A stretch of DNA of 64,000 nt. Source: Pseudoalteromonas sp. DL-6 (lineage in GTDB: Bacteria > Pseudomonadota > Gammaproteobacteria > Enterobacterales > Alteromonadaceae). The DNA lies in the NCBI RefSeq assembly GCF_004328665.1, contig NZ_CP019770.1, forward strand, positions 1,612,001-1,676,000, given 5' to 3'. The position numbers and the translations under genes were made by a program. The notes under the pieces are model-generated. The model was not told the origin of the DNA, ran no database searches, and worked only from the letters and a program-made list of their open reading frames with translations. Positions 27,741-35,836 of this stretch are shown piece by piece (positions within the stretch are counted from its first letter, which is position 1; every line of letters starts with the position of its first letter).

Positions 27741-28739
27741 TTGACCCCTTTGGTTCATTACGTCAGTATCATTGATAATACAGGACTTATCCTTGTTCAC
27801 AAGAAAATTAAAGATGACCCAGAAGCACTACTAAAACTACGTAAACCGTATACCGGTGACATTGTGGTTGGCGTAGAATGCATGCATTGCTGGTATTGGG
27901 TCGCTGACTTTTGTAAAGAACACACTATCGACTTTATTCTCGGTCATGCGTTATATATGAAGGCGATTCATGGCGGTAAAGCCAAAAACGATAAAATAGA
28001 TTCATATAAAATTGCCAAACTCATCCGAGGGGGAAACTTCCCACTTGCTTATGTGTATGACAAAGATATGCGTGCTACGCGCGACTTATTACGCCGAAGA
28101 ACTAAAATTGTTCGCCACGGGGCTGATTTAAAAGCCCATGTCGCCAATACCGCCAGCCAGTACAATTTACCTGCCCACAACGTGAATTTAAAGAACGTCT
28201 GCGACAGAGAAAAGATGCGCTATTATTTCCCTGACCCCGTTGTGCAACGATCTATTAATTTAAATATGGCCATACTCGATTGCTATCACAATGAGCTTAA
28301 GCCTTTAGAGCATTATATTGAACAAATGGCCAAGCAACACAACCCTGTCCACCTTAATATCTTGCAAACAATTAGTGGTATAGGCCGCATTCTCGCACTT
28401 ACCATTATTTATGAAATTGGTGACATCAATCGCTTTTCAAGCGTACAAAAGTTCGCTTCATATAGTCGGTTAGTCAAATGTAAAGCAGAGTCTGCCGGCA
28501 AAACCTATGGCACCCAAGGTAACAAAATTGGCAATGCACATCTAAAATGGGCGTTCTCCGAAGCCGCTGTATTGCTGCTGCGTCACAATCATAACGCCAA
28601 CAAATACCTCGAAAAACTACAAAAACGAATGAGCAAAGCCAAAGCACTGTCAGCGCTTGCGCATAAGCTTGGTCGCTGTGTTTATTATATGCTTAAAAAA
28701 AAGACGGTATTCGATGAAGCAAAATTCTTAAAGAGTTAG
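27741..28739 (+). CDS. IS110-family transposase, truncated at the N-terminus
   Basis: A 332-residue DEDD (RuvC-like) transposase with a C-terminal Transposase_20 region. Present are the glutamate region VVGVECMHCWYWVAD, the paired aspartates of GGKAKNDKIDSYKIAKL, and the serine region SYSRLVKCKAESAGK...GNAHLKWAFSEAAVLLL. Family members normally begin with YVGID plus about ten residues before the strand seen here as HYVSIIDNTG. Here that opening, including the first catalytic aspartate, is replaced by a TTG-started MTPLV, and a stop lies four codons upstream. The rest is uninterrupted. It is probably inactive unless a start is supplied from outside. Confidence 0.85.
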   Translation: MTPLVHYVSIIDNTGLILVHKKIKDDPEALLKLRKPYTGDIVVGVECMHCWYWVADFCKEHTIDFILGHALYMKAIHGGKAKNDKIDSYKIAKLIRGGNFPLAYVYDKDMRATRDLLRRRTKIVRHGADLKAHVANTASQYNLPAHNVNLKNVCDREKMRYYFPDPVVQRSINLNMAILDCYHNELKPLEHYIEQMAKQHNPVHLNILQTISGIGRILALTIIYEIGDINRFSSVQKFASYSRLVKCKAESAGKTYGTQGNKIGNAHLKWAFSEAAVLLLRHNHNANKYLEKLQKRMSKAKALSALAHKLGRCVYYMLKKKTVFDEAKFLKS

Positions 28740-28780
28740 TCACGGTACTGAGTGAGCTGAACATCTAACTGGATATAAGG

Positions 28781-28876
28781 CTGAGCATCAATCAATTGGG
28801 TGAATTAATAACCAACAAGGTTTAACCTGATTATATGCCTACAGACCTAAGCCACTTGTCTTGATTAGACGCTCAG
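28781..28876 (+). ncRNA. Candidate structured RNA in the IS110 tail
   Basis: CTGAGCATCAATCAA (28781-28795) pairs with TTGATTAGACGCTCAG (28861-28876) across 65 bases, and an inner AGGT-TTA-ACCT hairpin lies between. IS110-family elements encode a bridge/seekRNA in a noncoding end, so this fold in the transposase's tail is a candidate. No target match could be tested here. Confidence 0.35.
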
Positions 28877-29149
28877 TACGCGTGCATTAATACAATAAAC
28901 AAAGTCGCTTACACCTGACTTGAGCCTGAAACTAACTGGATCATAATGATGAAACCAGCCGCCTTGAATAGTGCCATGATGAGGTTAACCGATGAATGTC
29001 TAGTGCCTCAGCAACCCCAAAAGGATATGGGAAAAACCTGGCTGCGATGAGATCGCAATAAGAGAGCCTCTATATGTGTTTGCCGTAAGCTACTTGCTTA
29101 ACAGCCGTATCGACAGACGAAGTAAACGAATTTGTTTATTGGTTTAGAA

Positions 29150-29177
29150 TTGACCGTCAATTTATAAAAACGGTCAA
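29150..29177. repeat. 8-bp hairpin near the right end of the IS110 remnant
   Basis: TTGACCGT and ACGGTCAA form an 8-bp inverted repeat with a 12-base AT-rich spacer. It lacks a T run in either direction, so it is not an obvious terminator. Confidence 0.5.
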
Positions 29178-29220
29178 AAAGAACACTAATGCCTATTGAC
29201 AGAGTTAAGGCTCATATGTG

Positions 29221-30027
29221 TTAGTTTCCATTTTCACCAAACTTATTCAACAACTTTTCAGTTAGCATTTGCGCCTGTTCAATATCTTGAAATTCCATAT
29301 TTTGATGAATACGATGCTTGATAAAATCTAATTTCAAGTAAATATCGTTATCCTCTACTATTTTTAACCCAAAGTCTGCATATGCTATGACTTTTAAATA
29401 GTTTGGGTTTCCAGTGTCAGGATCGTAATTTTGATACTCTTTTACCAGCCTTAATATTGACTGCTCTCCACCAGTCAAAGCAACACTTTCGGAAAGGCGG
29501 TATTTCAATTTATTAAATTTAACTCTTTGCTTTATTGTGTCTTCTCTGCTTAATTCATCTAAGCCTTTACTTTGAAAATATTCTCTATCCGAAACAGCCC
29601 ATAACTCTGCTACGGCATTATCGGAACCTAATTCAATTGCTTTAAAAAGTAATTCAACAAAGTCATCAGATATAAAATTAAATTGTGAACAGCGCTCAAA
29701 ACGAGACAAAACCTCTTCGATATACTCGTAGGGCTCACCCACCTCATTTACTTTGCTCATCCATTTATCAAGTTCATCTTGAGTTTTGGGTATTGCGCTG
29801 CAACGACGTATTTCTTTTGCTTCAAGTAAGTATTCTTCTGCGGATGCAAGTTCACTAACACCTATATCAGTTTCAATCGTTGATTTTTCTTTGCGCTTTA
29901 AGTCTTTAGAAACAGCGTTTTCACTATCATTTTTATCTCTAAACTTTTCAATTTCACTATGTTCTTTTGGAATAAAATAGAAAACAACTAAGGCCAAAAT
30001 TGATATAGCAAGAGCAAATTTTTTCAC
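29221..30027 (-). CDS. Hypothetical protein with N-terminal membrane or signal segment
   Basis: 268 residues from a GTG at 30027, which has CGAGG just upstream; a TTG at 30051 would add eight residues. The N-terminus (KKFALAISILALVVFYFIP) is a signal or single membrane anchor. The rest is charged, helical and exported, rich in Glu and Lys, with two cysteines (RRCSAIP, FERCSQF). No family was recognised. The helical pairs resemble a tetratricopeptide or Sel1-like build, but I cannot show repeats. The IS110 tail ends within a few bases of its stop codon. Confidence 0.65.
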   Translation of the reverse strand: MKKFALAISILALVVFYFIPKEHSEIEKFRDKNDSENAVSKDLKRKEKSTIETDIGVSELASAEEYLLEAKEIRRCSAIPKTQDELDKWMSKVNEVGEPYEYIEEVLSRFERCSQFNFISDDFVELLFKAIELGSDNAVAELWAVSDREYFQSKGLDELSREDTIKQRVKFNKLKYRLSESVALTGGEQSILRLVKEYQNYDPDTGNPNYLKVIAYADFGLKIVEDNDIYLKLDFIKHRIHQNMEFQDIEQAQMLTEKLLNKFGENGN

Positions 30028-30403
30028 GAAACCTCGACAGGAAACTAACAACTTTGTCTACGACATTTGTCGTTTTATAAACCGACAAATGTCCATATAT
30101 TACATTGCATTTATCTTAGCCCTCAAATAAACACCTGTAAACAACTAGTTAACTACGGCTCATACTTCATAAATGCAGAAATACCCCAAAATGGTGGAGA
30201 TCAGTAATATTAGACAAAACACCACCACTGTATAAATAACCAGTATCGCTAAATGTGCCATTTTCCGCTTAAAAACACCCAACTAACTGGCTGTAAATTT
30301 AGCCTGGTGGTTTTAATTTTTGCCGCTGTTGATTATGATGTTCGTATTGCCTGCCTTTTTAAATCCATTAAGGTTTTTCAGTCATTTTATTAAGGATTAT
30401 CTC
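30028..30403. other. Intergenic region between the hypothetical gene and gloA
   Basis: About 375 bases between divergent genes. It holds one strong inverted repeat (30062-30093) and the gloA leader with TAAGGA. No other coding frame is supported. Confidence 0.5.
30062..30093. repeat. 11-bp inverted repeat upstream of the hypothetical gene
   Basis: GACATTTGTCG (30062-30072) and CGACAAATGTC (30083-30093) are exact inverted copies with a 10-base spacer. The left arm is itself nearly palindromic. It may be an operator or a 5' untranslated hairpin of the 29221-30027 gene. Confidence 0.6.
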
Positions 30404-30931
30404 ATGTCTAGCTATAACGAATCTCCAGAGCAAATTGCACAGGCCACTGAGGGCTATGTGATGCAGCAAACCATGTTGCGTATTAAAGATCCAAAACCGT
30501 CGCTGGCATTTTATGAAAACGTATTGGGTATGAAGCTGTTAGGAAAGTACGACTTTCCTGGTATGGAGTTTACCTTGTACTTTTTAGGCTATGAGCAAGA
30601 TATGCCAAAAGGCAGTGATAAAGAAAAAACCCAGTGGGTGTTTCGCCGCCCTGCGCTGATTGAGCTTACCCATAACTGGGGCACTGAAAACGACGACAGC
30701 TTTACCGGTTATCACAGTGGTAATGAAGAACCAAAAGGCTTTGGCCATATTGGTATAAGCGTACCCGATGTATACGCTGCTTGTGAGCGCTTTGCTAAAT
30801 ACGATGTGGAGTTTGTAAAACAGCCAGATGGCGGCTCAATGAAGGGCCTTGCATTTATTAAAGACCCTGACGGTTACTGGATTGAAATACTTTCGCCAGA
30901 GGGCATTACAGACATTATTCAATCACAATAA
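30404..30931 (+). CDS. gloA: Lactoylglutathione lyase (glyoxalase I)
   Basis: Converts the hemithioacetal of methylglyoxal and glutathione to S-lactoylglutathione. 175 residues of the long glyoxalase I type found in many marine gammaproteobacteria and eukaryotes. Metal ligands fit Q in [13 protein letters not shown] in [12 protein letters not shown] in GFGHIGISV and E in GYWIEILSP. The ATG at 30404 has TAAGGA upstream. It is a single gene ended by a strong terminator. Confidence 0.93.
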   Translation: MSSYNESPEQIAQATEGYVMQQTMLRIKDPKPSLAFYENVLGMKLLGKYDFPGMEFTLYFLGYEQDMPKGSDKEKTQWVFRRPALIELTHNWGTENDDSFTGYHSGNEEPKGFGHIGISVPDVYAACERFAKYDVEFVKQPDGGSMKGLAFIKDPDGYWIEILSPEGITDIIQSQ

Positions 30932-30946
30932 AAACTATTAAACATA

Positions 30947-30972
30947 AAAAAGCCTGCAAATGCAGGCTTTTT
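30947..30972. terminator. Rho-independent terminator between gloA and htpX
   Basis: AAAAAGCCTGCA pairs with TGCAGGCTTTTT around a 2-base AA centre. It can serve both convergent genes. Confidence 0.88.
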
Positions 30973-31004
30973 GTTTACAAGTACTGTGAAAAACTTGAAT
31001 TTTT

Positions 31005-31868
31005 TTAACGACGTAGTGCGTCTATACGTGCATCAAGCGGTGGGTGAGATGAAAACAACTCAGCCATGCCTTTACCACTGGCTATACCAAAGGCCATCAT
31101 TGAGCCTTCTAATTGCGATGGGTGGTTTTGCTTTAATCGCTCAAGGGCTGAACGCATTTTATCTGCGCCTACCAACTGAGCTGCACCGTTGTCGGCTGCA
31201 AATTCACGCTTGCGGCTGTAATGGGCAACCACCACACTGGCTAATACACCAAATAATACTTGGAATAACATATCGAATAAGAAGTAAGTCCAGCTGCTGC
31301 CGCCCTCTTCTTCATCGCTATTTATAAAATTATCTACAATGCCCGCCAGCACTTTTGCGGCAAAAATAACAAAGGTATTAACCACGCCTTGAATAAGCGT
31401 TAGCGTTACCATGTCGCCATTAGCCACGTGCGATACTTCGTGTGCAAGCACTGCCTCGGCTTGATCTTGGGTCATGCTGTGTAATAAACCCGTACTTACC
31501 GCCACCAGCGAGTTATTTTTACTCGGGCCGGTTGCAAAGGCGTTCATTTCTGGGCTGTCGTAAATCGCCACTTCAGGCATATTAATACCGGCTTTTTTAG
31601 CTTGCGTAGCAACGGTATTCATTAACCACTGTTCGGTTTCGTTGCTTGGTTTAGTAATAACCTGTGCACCGGTTGATTTTTTCGCCATCCATTTCGACAT
31701 ATACAAAGAAATAAACGACCCACCAAAACCAAATACAGCAGCTATTAATAAAATACCACCCAGGCTACGATGGCTTAAGCCCAGCGCACTCATTATGATT
31801 GAAAGCACAACACCTAATACCAACATAACCGCGAGGTTAGTTAATAAAAATAAAAATACACGTTTCAT
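31005..31868 (-). CDS. htpX: Membrane zinc metalloprotease HtpX
   Basis: An M48B protease of the inner membrane that degrades misfolded membrane proteins alongside FtsH. 287 residues: two N-terminal membrane helices (about 5-25 and 33-55), the zinc motif [11 protein letters not shown] (about 142-152), two further helices, and the third-ligand region [14 protein letters not shown]. Length and order match E. coli HtpX (about 293). Upstream lie two similar inverted repeats that may control it. The E. coli gene belongs to the Cpx/heat-shock response, but no matching CpxR site was recognised here. Confidence 0.94.
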   Translation of the reverse strand: MKRVFLFLLTNLAVMLVLGVVLSIIMSALGLSHRSLGGILLIAAVFGFGGSFISLYMSKWMAKKSTGAQVITKPSNETEQWLMNTVATQAKKAGINMPEVAIYDSPEMNAFATGPSKNNSLVAVSTGLLHSMTQDQAEAVLAHEVSHVANGDMVTLTLIQGVVNTFVIFAAKVLAGIVDNFINSDEEEGGSSWTYFLFDMLFQVLFGVLASVVVAHYSRKREFAADNGAAQLVGADKMRSALERLKQNHPSQLEGSMMAFGIASGKGMAELFSSHPPLDARIDALRR

Positions 31869-31940
31869 ACATGGTCTCCAAAAATAACATTTATTGCTGA
31901 GCGATTTACTATGTTTGATCGGCTTTGAGCAATCACTGCG

Positions 31941-31994
31941 TTATGACACACTATGTCATAACGTCAGCGCTATTCTGTGACAAACTATGTCACA
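31941..31994. promoter_or_regulatory. Two inverted-repeat operators upstream of htpX
   Basis: TTATGACA-N5-TGTCATAA (31941-31961) and TGTGACA-N5-TGTCACA (31976-31994) share the core TGACA-N5-TGTCA. Their centres are 34 bp apart and lie 80-120 bases upstream of the htpX start and just after bioD. The 9-base gap between TGTGA and TCACA rules out a standard CRP site (6 bases). The regulator is unknown. They could alternatively form RNA hairpins after bioD, but they have no T run. Confidence 0.6.
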
Positions 31995-32007
31995 ACACAA
32001 GGGTTAT

Positions 32008-32691
32008 TTATGGATTTAGTAATAATTTTTCAAGCAGGGTTTTATAAATTTGTAATTTAGGGATTTGCTCGGTATAGGGGCTTATAGCAAGCAACGGGAA
32101 TGGTAAACGTGCTTTAAGTGAATCTAAGTTTGCTTGGTATTCATCCATAGTGCCATCAACTTGGTTAGCAATCCAGCCAATGCAATTAACACCCATACTT
32201 TGCATATGGGCTGCAGTGAGTAAAGCATGATTAATACAGCCAAGTTTCATCCCTACCACTAATATTACGGGTAGTTGCTCTGCTTTTACCCAGTCGTATA
32301 AATATTCGTTATTATTAATTGGCAATGCCCAGCCGCCCGCACCTTCTGTTAAAAGGTAGTCGGCACCTTGTTGCTTCACATTTTTATAAGCGGTACGTAG
32401 CTTTTCAACACTTAGGTTTACTCCTACTTGCTCTGCTGCAATGTGCGGAGCTATGGCGGGCTTAAAAGCAAACGGATTAATAATGTCGTACTTAGCGCTC
32501 ACGGTCGCGCTTTCCATTAGCATTAAGGCATCGGCATTCACAAGCTGATCAAACGCAAGTTCACACCCTGATGCAATCGGTTTAAAGCCTATTGCGCGCT
32601 GCTTATGTTGGGCGAGTAACTTTAATAGCAAACTAGTTACGTGGGTTTTACCAGCGTCGGTATCGGTACCGGTAATAAAAAATTGCTGCAT
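32008..32691 (-). CDS. bioD: Dethiobiotin synthetase
   Basis: Closes the ureido ring of dethiobiotin from DAPA, CO2 and ATP. The 227-residue protein begins with the P-loop FFITGTDTDAGKTHVT, followed by GFKPIASG (substrate-binding Lys region) and LLTEGAGGWALPIN. Length is normal. It is the last gene of the bioBFCD unit, 10 bases after bioC. Confidence 0.95.
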   Translation of the reverse strand: MQQFFITGTDTDAGKTHVTSLLLKLLAQHKQRAIGFKPIASGCELAFDQLVNADALMLMESATVSAKYDIINPFAFKPAIAPHIAAEQVGVNLSVEKLRTAYKNVKQQGADYLLTEGAGGWALPINNNEYLYDWVKAEQLPVILVVGMKLGCINHALLTAAHMQSMGVNCIGWIANQVDGTMDEYQANLDSLKARLPFPLLAISPYTEQIPKLQIYKTLLEKLLLNP

Positions 32692-32701
32692 TGCCTTACC
32701 T

Positions 32702-33535
32702 TTAAATTTTTGCTTTTTCTAATGATAACAATACCACATGGTAAGATACATGGGCTTGGTTGTTTATAAGCGGATACGCAGCACATATTTTTTGCAGCGC
32801 CGATTTAGTTAATAAACCAGGGCGTTGGGTTGCTTTATTTTGCGACGTTGCGCCAATGGCTTTAATTGAACTAATCGCTTTAAGCGGGCTTGTAAACTCA
32901 TCGGTATAAATAACCTCTGTCGCGCTATTAATAATAAACCCTGCCTTTTCGACCGATTGGTTTATATTGTCGCTACTTAAAAAGTTATTAATGTGGCTAT
33001 GCGAATCAAGCGCTGCAAACGCGGTTTTTATTTCACCAAGTGAGCCTTCTACCACCGTACTTATGTACGCCTGCCCTCCGGGCTTTAAAGCTGAATGTAA
33101 TGAATGCATTAGCATTTCAAAATTAGCCGACCACTGCAGCGCAAAATTACTAAATACCACATCAATACTATTTTGTTGTAATGGCAAATTATCCATGTCG
33201 GCGCAAATACGCGGTGCGTTTACTGCACTATTTTTAAGCATGTTGAGGCTTAAATCCATGGCAATTACCTGTTTATATATTCCTTGTAACTTTTGGGTAT
33301 TCACTAACGGCCCTGCGCCTAAATCAACACAGTGTTTGTGCTTTGTGCTCGCATCAAGCTTAATGAGTTTAATTAAATCGATTGCTGCTTGTTTTTGCAC
33401 ATGCGCATGGGCTACATATTGGTTTGCCGCCGTTGAAAACTTGCGTTGCGTTACCTGCTTTAAACTATTAACAGCTAAACAAGCTAACGGTGACTTTATA
33501 CGCGAGTTCGTATTTGTAGCGTGTGCGCTTATCAT
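32702..33535 (-). CDS. bioC: Malonyl-ACP O-methyltransferase
   Basis: Methylates malonyl-ACP to start pimelate synthesis on the fatty acid machinery. 277 residues, a SAM-dependent class I methyltransferase with VDLGAGPLVNT as motif I, VIAMDLSLNML after it and VVFSNFALQWSANF as the BioC-typical motif. The ATG at 33535 overlaps the bioF stop (ATGA), so a longer TTG start at 33556 is rejected. Confidence 0.92.
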   Translation of the reverse strand: MISAHATNTNSRIKSPLACLAVNSLKQVTQRKFSTAANQYVAHAHVQKQAAIDLIKLIKLDASTKHKHCVDLGAGPLVNTQKLQGIYKQVIAMDLSLNMLKNSAVNAPRICADMDNLPLQQNSIDVVFSNFALQWSANFEMLMHSLHSALKPGGQAYISTVVEGSLGEIKTAFAALDSHSHINNFLSSDNINQSVEKAGFIINSATEVIYTDEFTSPLKAISSIKAIGATSQNKATQRPGLLTKSALQKICAAYPLINNQAHVSYHVVLLSLEKAKI

Positions 33536-34686
33536 GCAATGGCCTTTTTTAAACAATTTACCAATGTTGTTATGTCTTGCTCGGTATGGGCGGCGGTTAA
33601 GGTAACGCGTAGCCTTGATGTATTATGCTGCACAGTTGGCGGGCGAATAGCGGTTAGCCAAATACCCTGTTGTTTGAGCTGCTCACAGGCTTTTAAAGTC
33701 TGTTCGGCACACCCTAAAACTAAGGGTTGAATGGCAGTGGTCGAATCCATTAAGGCAATTTTTTGCTCATTGGCTAAACGTTTAAATAAAGCAATATTAG
33801 CGTTTAATTTGGCTCGCTTGTCGTTAGCATCACGTATGGTTTTAATTCTTGATAATGTATGCAAAGCAATAAATGGCGACATTGCGGTCGAATAAGTGTA
33901 ATCGCGGTTAAACTGCAGCATGTAATCAATAAATTCACTCGAACCTAATACACACGCCCCGCTACTTGCTAGCGCTTTACCAAAGGTGATCACTAAAATA
34001 TCTGGTAAATTATCTGCCGCTATAAGTGGCTCACAGCTTCCCAAACCCGATTTTCCCAGTACGCCAAAGCCATGCGCATCGTCTATCATTAACCAGGCGC
34101 TATGTGCTTTAGCTAAACTCAGTAACTCAATTAATGGTGCTTGGTCGCCATCCATTGAGAATACCCCCTCACTCACAATCAGTTTATACTTAGCATTTGA
34201 CTTTTCGAGCCGTGAACGTAAATGATTCATGTCGTTATGATTAAAGCGCACAAGTGCTGCGTTTGCATGCAGTGCACCGTCGATTAAGCTCGCATGATTA
34301 AGTTTATCCTGAAAAATCGCACTTTGTTGAGCAATAGTTTTATCTTGAAATAACGCTTTTATAACACTGCTATTAGCACTAAAGCCCGAATTAAACAGCA
34401 TGGCATTGTTATAGCCCAACTGAGCACATAAGTATTTTTCGAGCTGTTGCTGCGCACCTTGATAGCCTGTTACTAAAGCAGAGCTATGACTTCCTAAGCT
34501 ATGCATACCTTCAAGCAAAGTGGGCTCATCCGCAAAGCCTAGGTAGTCGTTACTAGCAAAGTTAAGATAGCGTTTATTATCAACTATAATTTCACGCGCA
34601 CTGGCTTGCTCAATAACATAACGCTTGCGGTTAAGCGCGCTTTGCTGGCGCGCTTGTAAATGGCTATTTATAAAATCAAATGACAT
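33532..34686 (-). CDS. bioF: 8-amino-7-oxononanoate synthase
   Basis: PLP-dependent condensation of pimeloyl thioester and alanine. 384 residues: YLNFASNDYLGFAD near residue 45, the glycine/serine loop FNSGFSANSSV, DDAHGFGVLGKSG, and the PLP lysine in ITFGKALASSGA. The start at 34686 (MSFDFINSHLQARQQ) aligns with E. coli BioF; a TTG 12 bases upstream is less likely. It lies 14 bases after bioB and overlaps bioC by four bases. Confidence 0.94.
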   Translation of the reverse strand: MSFDFINSHLQARQQSALNRKRYVIEQASAREIIVDNKRYLNFASNDYLGFADEPTLLEGMHSLGSHSSALVTGYQGAQQQLEKYLCAQLGYNNAMLFNSGFSANSSVIKALFQDKTIAQQSAIFQDKLNHASLIDGALHANAALVRFNHNDMNHLRSRLEKSNAKYKLIVSEGVFSMDGDQAPLIELLSLAKAHSAWLMIDDAHGFGVLGKSGLGSCEPLIAADNLPDILVITFGKALASSGACVLGSSEFIDYMLQFNRDYTYSTAMSPFIALHTLSRIKTIRDANDKRAKLNANIALFKRLANEQKIALMDSTTAIQPLVLGCAEQTLKACEQLKQQGIWLTAIRPPTVQHNTSRLRVTLTAAHTEQDITTLVNCLKKAIA

Positions 34687-34700
34687 AGCAATACACAATG

Positions 34701-35741
34701 TTAAGCAGGATAAAACAATTCTGAACTGGCTTTATCGGCCACTTTAGAAGATAACGACGCAGCAACGGCTTCATCTGAATAGTCTTCGGCTGTTTCAGGG
34801 TTCATACCCAGTTTTTTAATTAATTGCATATCGGCATCTGCTTCTGGGTTTTCGGTAGTCAGGAGTTTATCACCATAAAAAATTGAATTAGCACCGGCAA
34901 AAAAACACATCGATTGCATTTGCTCATTCATTGCACTGCGCCCTGCCGATAATCGCACATAGCTATGCGGCATCATAATACGCGCGGTGGCAATAGTACG
35001 AATAAACTCAAACTGATCTAAGTCGTCTACGTTTTCAAGCGGTGTCCCTTTTACTTTTACTAGCATGTTAATTGGGACGCTTTCTGGTTGCTGCGGCAAA
35101 TTAGCCAATTGCATTAATAACCCATAACGATCGCTGGGTTGCTCACCCATACCGACAATACCACCAGAACAAACTTTCATACCGGCATCACGCACATGAT
35201 CAATAGTGTTTAGTCTGTCTGCAAAGGTACGGGTAGATATAATTTGTTCGTAGTATTCAGGTGAGGTATCTAAATTATGGTTATAGTAGTCAAGCCCGGC
35301 ATCACTCAGCGCATGGGCTTTTTCATTGGTAAGCTTACCTAGGGTCATACAGGTTTCAAGGCCAAGCTCTTTTACTTCTTTAACCATTTTTGAAATGTAC
35401 GGCATATCACGATCTTTAGGATCTGACCACGCAGCGCCCATACAAAAACGGGTGGCGCCTTTTTGTTTTGCAAGGCGTGCTTGCTCTACTACTTTTTCTA
35501 CTTCTAGTAGACGCTCTCGTTCTAGGTCGGTTTTATAATGACCAGACTGCGGGCAATATTTACAATCTTCAGGGCAAGCACCTGTTTTTATTGATAGTAA
35601 AGTAGAAATTTGCACCTGATTAGGATTAAAATTAGCACGGTGAACGGTCGCGGCTTTAAAAAGCAGATCGTTAAACGGCATTTCAAATAAGGCTTTAACC
35701 TCGCTATGGGTCCAATCGTGGCGAACTGTTGCAAGCTCCAT
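34701..35741 (-). CDS. bioB: Biotin synthase
   Basis: A radical-SAM enzyme that inserts sulfur into dethiobiotin. 346 residues; the cluster cysteines C56, C60 and C63 lie in [13 protein letters not shown]. Further motifs include [24 protein letters not shown] and [10 protein letters not shown], all usual for BioB. It is the first gene of bioBFCD, divergent from bioA across a BirA-type operator. Confidence 0.96.
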   Translation of the reverse strand: MELATVRHDWTHSEVKALFEMPFNDLLFKAATVHRANFNPNQVQISTLLSIKTGACPEDCKYCPQSGHYKTDLERERLLEVEKVVEQARLAKQKGATRFCMGAAWSDPKDRDMPYISKMVKEVKELGLETCMTLGKLTNEKAHALSDAGLDYYNHNLDTSPEYYEQIISTRTFADRLNTIDHVRDAGMKVCSGGIVGMGEQPSDRYGLLMQLANLPQQPESVPINMLVKVKGTPLENVDDLDQFEFIRTIATARIMMPHSYVRLSAGRSAMNEQMQSMCFFAGANSIFYGDKLLTTENPEADADMQLIKKLGMNPETAEDYSDEAVAASLSSKVADKASSELFYPA

Positions 35742-35802
35742 AATACTCTCTTTTATTTTTTGCTCTTGGTGTTATTGGCTTAGAATACGTATTGCCGTAC
35801 CA

Positions 35803-35836
35803 TTGTCAACGAACCCCACTTAGTTAAAGTTTACAT
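35803..35836. promoter_or_regulatory. BirA-type biotin operator between bioB and bioA
   Basis: TTGTCAACG, a 16-base spacer, then AGTTTACAT, compared with the enterobacterial consensus TTGTAAACC-N16-GGTTTACAA. The spacing is exact, with two mismatches per half-site. The site ends directly against the bioA ATG, so BirA binding would cover the bioA translation start region and the divergent promoters. Confidence 0.75.

Larger units (their letters stand above)
27733..29215 (+). mobile_element. IS110-family insertion sequence, left end apparently lost
   Basis: Contains one transposase gene and about 475 bases of noncoding 3' tail. The left boundary is set at the short inverted repeat GTCAA-GAT-TTGAC (27733-27745), which overlaps the first codons of the frame; the usual left noncoding segment and the transposase N-terminus are missing. 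The right boundary near 29215 is approximate: it lies just before the stop codon of the next gene. IS110 elements have no long terminal inverted repeats, so the ends cannot be fixed by inspection. Confidence 0.65.

Noticed and set aside
31976..31994. CRP-binding site (TGTGA...TCACA)
   Set aside because: The spacing between half-sites is 9 bases, not 6, and a second copy lacks the TGTGA/TCACA ends.
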